18,248 bases of DNA, taken from contig CADCUE010000022.1 of the NCBI GenBank assembly GCA_902805805.1, positions 1 to 18,248 of the forward strand. The letters run 5' to 3'. Position numbers and translations under genes: made by a program. Positions 13,257 to 18,248 of the stretch are shown piece by piece; the stretch's first letter is position 1; each line of letters starts with the position of its first letter. A model generated the notes under the pieces. It was not told where the DNA came from and searched no databases. It worked only from the letters and a program-made list of their open reading frames with translations. This stretch comes from an uncultured Frankineae bacterium. GTDB taxonomy: Bacteria > Actinomycetota > Actinomycetes > Mycobacteriales > SCTD01.

Positions 13257-14675
13257 ATGGGCTCGGACGGACCGCCGGCGCCGACCGGGGTCGTCCGGCT
13301 GGGCACGCCGGCGGGCCGCTGGGTGCTGCTCGCCTCGGTCCTGGGCTTCGGCCTGGCCGGCATCGACGCGACCGTCGTCAACGTGGCGCTGCCGGCGATC
13401 GGCGCCGATCTCGACGGCGACTTCGCCGACCTGCAGTGGACGATCACCGGCTACACCCTGACCCTGGCCTCGTTCATCCTGCTCGGGGGCGCGCTCGGCG
13501 ACCGCTACGGGCGTCGGCGGGTGTTCGTCGTCGGTGTCGTGTGGTTCGCCGTGGCGTCCCTGCTGTGCGGTCTTGCGCCGAGCACCGAGGTGCTCATCGC
13601 CTGCCGGGCGCTGCAGGGCGTGGGCGGCGCCCTGCTCACGCCCGGCAGCCTGGCGATGATCTCGGCCTCCTTCGCGCCGGACGACCGCGCCCGGGCGATC
13701 GGGAGCTGGTCCGGGCTGGGTGGCGTCGCGGCCGCAGCGGGCCCCTTCCTGGGCGGCTACCTCGTGCAGGTCGCGTCCTGGCGGTGGGTGTTCCTCATCA
13801 ACGTGCCGCTGGCGGTCCTCGTCGTCGTCGTCGCGCAGCGCCACGTCCCGGAGACCCGGGACGCCCGGGCCACCGGCCGCGTCGACCTGGCCGGCGCCGT
13901 GCTCGGAGCCCTGGGACTGGCCGGGGTCACGTACGCGCTGATCGAGGCGCCGGAGACCGGCTGGACGGCACCGGAGGTCCTCGGCGCGGCTGCGGTCGGC
14001 GTCGCCGCTCTGGTCGCCTTCGTCGTGGTCGAGCAGCGCAGCGCCGCTCCCATGCTGCCCCTGACGATCTTCGGCTCACGGGTGTTCAGTGCCGTCAACG
14101 CGGTCACGTTCGTGGTCTACGGCGCCTTTGGCGGGATCTTCTTCCTCCTGGTCGTGGCGCTGCAGGCGGTCGCCGGCTTCGGCGCGCTCGCCGCCGGCAC
14201 GGCACTGCTGCCGATCACGGTCGTCATGCTGGTCCTGTCCGGTCGGGCCGGCGCCTGGGGGTCGCGCACCGGACCGCGCCTGCCGCTGACGGCCGGTACC
14301 CTGGTGTGCGCCGCCGGCGTGCTGCTGATGCTCCGCATCGGGCCGGCGTCGTCGTACGTCCTCGACGTCCTGCCAGGGGTCACGGTGCTCGGCCTCGGTC
14401 TCGCGCTGCTCGTCGCGCCGCTCACCGCCGCGGTCCTGGCCGCCACCGACATCGCGCACGCCGGCGTCGCGTCCGGCGTCAACAACGCCGTCGCCCGGGC
14501 AGCGAGCCTGCTCGCCGTGGCGGTCCTGCCCGCGGTGGCCGGGCTGTCGGGCGACGACTACGCCGATCCGGCGGCGTTCGCCGACGGGTTCCGGACGGCC
14601 GTGCTCGTCACGGCGGCAGTGCTGGTGGCCGGGTCGGCCCTGGCCGCGACCGCCGTCCCGCGCCGCTCCCCCTGA
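13257..14675 (+). CDS. MFS drug-efflux transporter, DHA2 (EmrB/QacA) type
   Basis: A 472-residue membrane protein with about 14 hydrophobic helices, as in the DHA2 proton-antiport drug exporters. Motif D1 is seen as GLAGIDATVVNVALPAIG (residues about 33-50), motif A as GGALGDRYGRRRVF near 78-91, motif B as RALQGVGGALLTPGSLAMI near 120-138, and motif C as GLGGVAAAAGPFLGG near 155-169. The substrate is unknown. The ATG at 13257 begins 5 nt past the lipoprotein stop with no Shine-Dalgarno, so translation probably depends on re-initiation after the upstream gene. A frame extending upstream overlaps the lipoprotein and is rejected. No TetR or MarR regulator is adjacent. Confidence 0.93.
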   Translation: MGSDGPPAPTGVVRLGTPAGRWVLLASVLGFGLAGIDATVVNVALPAIGADLDGDFADLQWTITGYTLTLASFILLGGALGDRYGRRRVFVVGVVWFAVASLLCGLAPSTEVLIACRALQGVGGALLTPGSLAMISASFAPDDRARAIGSWSGLGGVAAAAGPFLGGYLVQVASWRWVFLINVPLAVLVVVVAQRHVPETRDARATGRVDLAGAVLGALGLAGVTYALIEAPETGWTAPEVLGAAAVGVAALVAFVVVEQRSAAPMLPLTIFGSRVFSAVNAVTFVVYGAFGGIFFLLVVALQAVAGFGALAAGTALLPITVVMLVLSGRAGAWGSRTGPRLPLTAGTLVCAAGVLLMLRIGPASSYVLDVLPGVTVLGLGLALLVAPLTAAVLAATDIAHAGVASGVNNAVARAASLLAVAVLPAVAGLSGDDYADPAAFADGFRTAVLVTAAVLVAGSALAATAVPRRSP

Positions 14676-14706
14676 GCGGGGCGGCCCTCCTGTCGCACCC
14701 CGCGGG

Positions 14707-14712
14707 CAGGAT
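14707..14712 (+). promoter_or_regulatory. Candidate -10-like box for the SDR gene
   Basis: CAGGAT keeps A2 and T6 of TAnnnT and ends 6 nt before the ATG at 14719. The same bases contain AGGA, so it could instead serve as a ribosome binding site. Confidence 0.3.
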
Positions 14713-14718
14713 GGGCCG

Positions 14719-15603
14719 ATGACGACCGCTGCCCGACCTGCCCAGGACCTGCGCGGACGGGTCGCCCTGGTGACCGGGGCGAGCCGCGGCGTGGGGCGCG
14801 GCATCGCCCGCGGCCTCGGGGAGGCCGGCGCGACCGTCTACGTCACCGGTCGCACGGTGGAGGAGGGCACGTCCGCCGCCCGGCTGCCCGGCAGCGTGCA
14901 CGCCACCGCGCAGGAGGTCACCGAGCTCGGCGGCACGGGCATCGCCGTGGCCTGCGACGCCGGGGACGACTCCCGGCTGGCCGCCGTCGTCGAGCAGGTC
15001 CGGACCGAGCAGGGCCGGCTCGACGTCCTCGTCAACAGCGCGTGGGGCGGCTACGAGCGCTTCACCGACGGCTCGCCGTTCAACCCCGGACCGTTCTGGG
15101 AGCAGCCCCTCGCCCTCTGGGACTCCATGCACCGCATCGGCGTGCGGGCGCACTACGTGACCACGGCCCTGGCCGCGCCGCTGCTCATCGCCACCGGAGG
15201 CGGTCTGGTCGTCAGCGTGTCGTCGTTCGCCGGTCAGGTCTTCGTGCCGCCGGTGCCCTACGGCGTGGCGCACGCCGCGATCGACCGGCTGGCCCGGGAC
15301 ACCGCCGAGGAGCTGCGACCGCACGGCGTCGCCTCGGTCTCGCTCTACCCGGGACTGGTCCTCACCGAGAGCGTCGTCGCCAACCTCCAGCACTTCGCCG
15401 CCGAGACCAACCGCGAGACGCCGCTGTTCGTCGGGCGGTCGGTGGCAGCCCTCGCGGCCGACCCGGACGTCCTGCGGCTCACCGGCCGGTGGCTGGTCGC
15501 GGCCGAGGTGGCCGCGGCCTACGGCGTCACCGACGAGCACGGCCGGCTGCCGACGTCCAACCGCCCGGCGATCCTCGGCCAGCCGGTCCCGCCCGAGCTC
15601 TGA
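14719..15603 (+). CDS. Short-chain dehydrogenase/reductase, DHRS1-like, with the catalytic Lys replaced by His
   Basis: A 294-residue SDR. TGASRGVG (19-26) is the nucleotide-binding glycine motif, CDAGD (79-83) the adenine-site acid, and LDVLVNSAW (101-109) stands where NNAG is usual. Ser168 and Tyr181 are spaced 13 residues apart as in active members, but the YxxxK motif reads YGVAH, with His185 at the lysine position. The C-terminal part (VSLYPGLVLTESV and following) matches the DHRS1-like subfamily. Whether it is active with His is open: the change may be common in this subfamily or may mark altered chemistry. It follows the MFS gene by 43 nt on the same strand. Substrate unknown. Confidence 0.9.
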   Translation: MTTAARPAQDLRGRVALVTGASRGVGRGIARGLGEAGATVYVTGRTVEEGTSAARLPGSVHATAQEVTELGGTGIAVACDAGDDSRLAAVVEQVRTEQGRLDVLVNSAWGGYERFTDGSPFNPGPFWEQPLALWDSMHRIGVRAHYVTTALAAPLLIATGGGLVVSVSSFAGQVFVPPVPYGVAHAAIDRLARDTAEELRPHGVASVSLYPGLVLTESVVANLQHFAAETNRETPLFVGRSVAALAADPDVLRLTGRWLVAAEVAAAYGVTDEHGRLPTSNRPAILGQPVPPEL

Positions 15604-15631
15604 CGGCCTTCTCGACCTGCGCGGCGGGGCG

Positions 15632-15637
15632 TACCGT
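15632..15637 (+). promoter_or_regulatory. Candidate -10 box before the membrane-anchored protein
   Basis: TACCGT (TAnnnT) ends exactly 7 nt before an in-frame GTG at 15645, which would make a leaderless, 21-residue longer protein. Transcription from it would also provide a 63-nt leader for the better-supported start at 15708. Confidence 0.45.
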
Positions 15638-15695
15638 CCGGGTCGTGGTCGCCTCGGTCACGCGCCGTCCCGGTCCGCGCGCGGACCGGGAGTCC

Positions 15696-15700
15696 GAGGA
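15696..15700 (+). promoter_or_regulatory. Ribosome binding site for the start at 15708
   Basis: GAGGA lies 7 nt before the GTG at 15708 and supports the shorter form. Confidence 0.55.
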
Positions 15701-15707
15701 CGTCCTC

Positions 15708-16340
15708 GTGAGCGGCAGCGAGCGGGCGCCCTGGCAGCCGCCCCCGCGCCTGCAGAGCGCAGCGGTCGCTGCGGTGATCCTCGCGGCGGCGCTGGCCGTT
15801 CCGACGGCGCTCGTGCGGTCGCAGCGCGCCGAGGACGCCCGCGCCCTCGCCGCTCGCGCCGAGCAGCAGCGGCTGGTGCTCGCGCTCCGGCAGGGCCCGC
15901 ACCTGGTGCTGCGCGACACCGCTGGGAGCACCGACGTCCCCGCCCAGGCGCACATGCACGTCGAGCTGGTCAACGAGAGCCGCCGCAGGGTGCAGCTGGA
16001 GTCGGCGTCGCTGACGCCCGGTGACTGGCGCGTCGACATCGTCGACCGCTCCCTGCTGCTGCCGGGCGAGAGCGTGGTGCTGTCCCTGCGCCACCCGGTC
16101 GACTGCGGCGCCCCGCCCGTGGACGAGCCGGCGCCGGAGCACCTCGTGCTCCGGGCGGCCGTGGCGGACCGGCCGCCGTCGACGGTGCGGCTGGACCTGG
16201 CCGGTGAGCAGGCGTACGGCGGGCTGCTCGACGACGCGCTGCGCGACCCCCGCCGGGCCTGCGCGGCGCCCGCCCCGGGCCCCTACGGGCCGATCGGCGA
16301 CCTGTTCAGCGGTCCGGCGCGACAGGCGGGCGGCGGCTGA
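15708..16340 (+). CDS. Membrane-anchored protein of unknown function
   Basis: A 210-residue protein with one N-terminal membrane helix (about 17-36), a charged Ala/Glu/Arg/Gln-rich helix (37-58) that could be a short coiled coil, and an outward-facing beta-rich domain (60-180) with an Ig-like look (HMHVELVNESRRRVQLESASL, LLLPGESVVLSLRHPVDC). Cys133 and Cys185 could form a disulfide outside the cell. No family is recognised. The GTG at 15708 is preferred for its Shine-Dalgarno; a leaderless GTG at 15645 would add an Arg-rich cytoplasmic N-terminus. It is convergent with the NYN gene, 24 nt from its stop. Confidence 0.78.
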   Translation: MSGSERAPWQPPPRLQSAAVAAVILAAALAVPTALVRSQRAEDARALAARAEQQRLVLALRQGPHLVLRDTAGSTDVPAQAHMHVELVNESRRRVQLESASLTPGDWRVDIVDRSLLLPGESVVLSLRHPVDCGAPPVDEPAPEHLVLRAAVADRPPSTVRLDLAGEQAYGGLLDDALRDPRRACAAPAPGPYGPIGDLFSGPARQAGGG

Positions 16341-16357
16341 CCGACAGCCTGCCCGCC
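16325..16357. terminator. Possible bidirectional hairpin between convergent genes
   Basis: GGCGGGC (16325-16331) pairs with GCCCGCC (16351-16357), extended by a G.T and a G-C pair. It spans the stop of the membrane protein and the 24-nt gap to the NYN gene. There is no T-run, and GC-rich pairing is easy by chance here. Confidence 0.3.
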
Positions 16358-16364
16358 GGACCTC

Positions 16365-16943
16365 TCACAGGAACTGGGCCGGGTCGAAGGCCTCGATGTC
16401 GAGGATGCGCACCCGCGGCAGCGGCCGGTTGAAGGCCTGCGCGTCCTGCTCGAGGTCGAAGACCTGCAGCCCGGCACCGGCGAGCTCGGCGTACCCGCTG
16501 TTGACGTACTCGCGGAAGCCCAGCAGCGCCACCCGCCGGCCGCCCTCCAGCAGCGCCTTGACCTGGGGCAGGAAGTCACCGTCGTGGCTGCCGAGCACCA
16601 CGTCGGCGTCGCGCCCGGCGATCGCGTCGAGCATGCGCTGGATGCCGACGTCCACGACCTTCATCCCCGGCGGCCCGGACAGCGGCACCGGGCGCAGGCC
16701 CATCGCCAGCAGGGCCTGCACGAAGGGCATCGGCAGCGAGCCGGAGCTGGCGTTGAGGAAGAACAGCGCCTTGACCGGCTGCCCCCAGACGCTCTGGGCG
16801 TACGTCAGGACGCGCTCCCACCGCGGCCGCTCGTCCGGCGCCGGGCGGTGGCCGAGGACGCTCACGCCGAGCGTGGCGTCGAGGTTCTCGCCGTCGATGA
16901 CGAGGTAGGTCACCCGCGGCTCGGCGACGTCGCTGCTCAGCAC
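16365..16943 (-). CDS. NYN domain-containing protein (putative ribonuclease)
   Basis: A 192-residue NYN-domain (LabA/DUF88, PIN-like fold) protein. Acidic metal-site residues are Asp17 in VIDGEN, Asp98 in KVVDVGIQ, and Asp121/Asp123 in GSHDGDF, with VALLGF closing the Rossmann-like core. Relatives are thought to be Mg-dependent RNases; the RNA target is unknown. The GTG at 16943 has AGGAG (16951-16955, minus) 7 nt upstream. TAGGTT (16971-16976, minus) is a good -10 candidate, giving a short leader of about 20-25 nt that contains a 5-bp hairpin next to the ribosome binding site. Confidence 0.88.
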   Translation of the reverse strand: MLSSDVAEPRVTYLVIDGENLDATLGVSVLGHRPAPDERPRWERVLTYAQSVWGQPVKALFFLNASSGSLPMPFVQALLAMGLRPVPLSGPPGMKVVDVGIQRMLDAIAGRDADVVLGSHDGDFLPQVKALLEGGRRVALLGFREYVNSGYAELAGAGLQVFDLEQDAQAFNRPLPRVRILDIEAFDPAQFL

Positions 16944-16950
16944 ACCCCGG

Positions 16951-16976
16951 CTCCTGTCCGTGAGGACACGAACCTA
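16951..16976 (-). promoter_or_regulatory. Promoter -10, leader hairpin and ribosome binding site of the NYN gene
   Basis: In minus-strand order: -10 box TAGGTT (16976-16971), a stem TGTCC/GGACA with a 4-nt loop (16968-16955), then AGGAG (16955-16951), 7 nt before the GTG. The stem shares one base with the Shine-Dalgarno. Confidence 0.45.
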
Positions 16977-17214
16977 CGTCGCGATCCCGCCTCGATGACG
17001 GAGGCGTCACGCCCGCAGGTGGCGAGTCCGGCCGTCGACACCGTGCGTCAGCCTGCACGACCCGGGCGAAGTGGATCAGCTCTGCCGCAACGAGCGCCAG
17101 CGGGTCTGGGCAGTCGCACCGGGTGACGGGGCCGCACGCCGGACTGCCCCGCAGGCAGTGCTGGTCACGATCGCTCCTGGTCCGCGCGACCAGGGCCTGC
17201 CGGGTCCGTGCTCG
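16977..17214. other. Intergenic region without a recognised gene
   Basis: Apart from the hairpin at 17176-17194, nothing is supported here. Open frames in it are Arg/Ala-rich and have no family resemblance or ribosome binding site. Confidence 0.5.
17176..17194 (-). terminator. Hairpin downstream of the alpha/beta hydrolase
   Basis: CCTGGTC and GACCAGG form a perfect 7-bp stem with the loop CGCGC, about 20 nt past the hydrolase stop on the minus strand. There is no T-tract, as is frequent for actinobacterial terminators. Confidence 0.4.
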
Positions 17215-18000
17215 TCATGCGTCCCCGTCCTGTCGCTGCGTGACCTGCGCGAGCCACTGGCGCAGGGCCGTGGTGACCTCACCAGGGCGCTCCAAGGTCG
17301 ACAGGTGACCGCAGTCCTCGAGAACGACCAGCTCGGCGCCTGCGATCTTCGCCGCCATCTCCTGCGACCCGTCGAGGGGGGTGATGGCGTCGTCGCGACC
17401 GCAGAGGACCAGAGCCGGGACGTCGATCCGGGCAAGGCCAGGCCGACTGTCCGGCCGAGCCATGATCGCTTCCTGCTGCCGGAGGAACACCTCCGGTCCC
17501 GAGCGCCAGAACATCGCATCGCACCGAGCCCGGAGCGCGGCGTCCATCCGACGGCTCGGCGCCACCTCGAACGGCCAGAGCAGGTCCAGCACGGCGGCAT
17601 AGTCGTCCCGCTCGGCCAGCGCCATCAGCGCCCTGCGGCGGGTCGTCTGCTCCGGGGTCTCCGGCCGCGCGCTGGTGTCGAGCAGGGCCACGGCGGTGAC
17701 CCGCTCCGGGGCCTGCCGGAGGATCTCCCAGACGACGTAGCCACCCATCGACAGGCCGGCCACGGCGAAGCGCTGCGGCGCAACCGCGAGAGCGTCGCGG
17801 GCCATGTCGCCGAGCGACGCTCCCCGCGACACGTCGCTCACGACCACGTCGACGTCTGCCTCGAGGGTCAGCCGCTGGTCACCGAACAGGTCCTCGTCGC
17901 ACACCAGGCCGGGCACCATCAGCAGCGTGCCCCGGTCCGTCCCGGCGGCCTCGTCCTGCACGACGGTCGGCCCAGCCGGGGTCGGTGCCACGCCCCGCAT
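17215..18000 (-). CDS. Alpha/beta fold hydrolase
   Basis: A 261-residue alpha/beta hydrolase. The strand MVPGLVCDEDLF (28-39) precedes the nucleophile elbow GLSMGG (Ser84); Asp204 in GRDDAITP and His232 in DCGHLS complete the triad, followed by LERPGEV typical of the family. The cap region (about 110-190) is short. The substrate cannot be named; it shares only the fold with the hydrolase at 6277. The ATG at 18000 is the first good start; no clear ribosome binding site or -10 box precedes it, and a GTG three codons in is possible. The 57-nt gap to the upstream partial gene would allow an operon. Confidence 0.88.
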   Translation of the reverse strand: MRGVAPTPAGPTVVQDEAAGTDRGTLLMVPGLVCDEDLFGDQRLTLEADVDVVVSDVSRGASLGDMARDALAVAPQRFAVAGLSMGGYVVWEILRQAPERVTAVALLDTSARPETPEQTTRRRALMALAERDDYAAVLDLLWPFEVAPSRRMDAALRARCDAMFWRSGPEVFLRQQEAIMARPDSRPGLARIDVPALVLCGRDDAITPLDGSQEMAAKIAGAELVVLEDCGHLSTLERPGEVTTALRQWLAQVTQRQDGDA

Positions 18001-18057
18001 CCTGCCACCGGGTGGGTGCCACTCGTGCGTGACGTCCTGGAACGGTCAACGGGCCGG

Positions 18058-18248
18058 TCAGCAGCGTGGCGGTTCTGCCAGCTCCCGCGTCGTGTCCTGA
18101 CGAAGCCACACCGGGTGACCGCAGACCTCGGCGACCACGCGGTACCGCTGGCGGACGAGGTCGCGCAGCCGGGACCCGTCGTCGATGCCCCAGGCGTCGA
18201 AGCCGTTGATCTGGACGATCCACGCAGGTGCCGCGGGCCCCGCCAGCG
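18058..18248 (-). CDS. 3' end of an unidentified gene (partial, runs off the window)
   Basis: A minus-strand frame is open from the right edge to TGA at 18058-18060 and gives 62 C-terminal residues. The sequence (AWIVQINGFDAWGIDDGSRLR, then RYRVVAEVCGHPVWLRQD) has balanced composition with Trp, Asn, Phe and Tyr, unlike the Arg/Ala-rich shadow frames around it, so it is probably a real gene whose start lies outside. It loosely recalls the soluble C-terminus of large membrane glycosyltransferase-like proteins, but this is only an impression. It lies upstream of the hydrolase on the same strand. Confidence 0.65.
   Translation of the reverse strand, partial: LAGPAAPAWIVQINGFDAWGIDDGSRLRDLVRQRYRVVAEVCGHPVWLRQDTTRELAEPPRC

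Noticed and set aside
16977..17214. Possible gene or tRNA in the gap between the NYN and hydrolase genes
   Set aside because: No cloverleaf could be drawn and the open frames lack starts with ribosome binding sites or recognisable motifs.

Overview
The window is about 18.2 kb of very GC-rich, densely coding DNA. The gene complement points to a high-GC actinobacterium, but I cannot fix the family or genus from the sequence. Evidence for this: frequent GTG starts, 4-bp GTGA overlaps, GC-rich third codon positions, an actinobacterial-type PNP next to a phosphosugar mutase, DUF7455-like zinc-ribbon microproteins, a trans-acting enoyl reductase-like protein, and several starts sitting 6-7 nt downstream of a TAnnnT-like -10 box (a leaderless arrangement common in actinobacteria). 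No tRNA, rRNA, CRISPR array, insertion sequence or phage gene was seen.

Layout. 1-577 is non-coding: an array of four 41-bp palindromic modules with conserved loops, then about 200 bp with nothing recognisable. 578-3027 (minus) is a three-gene run: a zinc-ribbon microprotein, a saccharopine dehydrogenase-like or trans-acting enoyl reductase-like protein, and an MDR-family NADP-dependent oxidoreductase overlapping it by GTGA. 3097-6122 (minus) is a deoxynucleoside salvage module: PNP, a phosphohexo/pentomutase overlapping it by GTGA, and DeoC. 6277-7853 (plus) is an alpha/beta hydrolase translationally coupled to a PgsA-like CDP-alcohol phosphatidyltransferase. Its TAG stop interlocks with the TAG stop of a convergent zinc-motif microprotein (7850-8137, minus). 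8204-9433 (plus) is a GAF plus PP2C/SpoIIE-type phosphatase, facing threonine ammonia-lyase IlvA (9438-10685, minus).

The most striking gene is at 10791-11588: a seven-helix microbial rhodopsin divergent from ilvA. It resembles KR2-type light-driven ion pumps but carries the NTQ triad (N95, T99, Q106) that in characterised bacterial rhodopsins marks inward chloride pumps. No retinal or carotenoid synthesis gene lies in the window. It is followed by a lipoprotein with a putative cell-wall-binding region and a barrel-like C-terminal part (11713-13251), a 14-helix drug-efflux-type MFS transporter (13257-14675), a short-chain dehydrogenase whose catalytic Lys is His (14719-15603), and a membrane-anchored protein of unknown function (15708-16340).

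The right end is on the minus strand: an NYN-domain putative nuclease (16365-16943), a 271-bp gap, an alpha/beta hydrolase (17215-18000), and the 3' end of an unidentified gene that runs off the window.

Functionally, the clearest unit is 3097-6122: PNP releases (deoxy)ribose-1-phosphate, the mutase could isomerise it to the 5-phosphate, and DeoC cleaves deoxyribose-5-phosphate to glyceraldehyde-3-phosphate and acetaldehyde. The rhodopsin, efflux pump and lipoprotein form a cell-envelope stretch without an obvious shared pathway.
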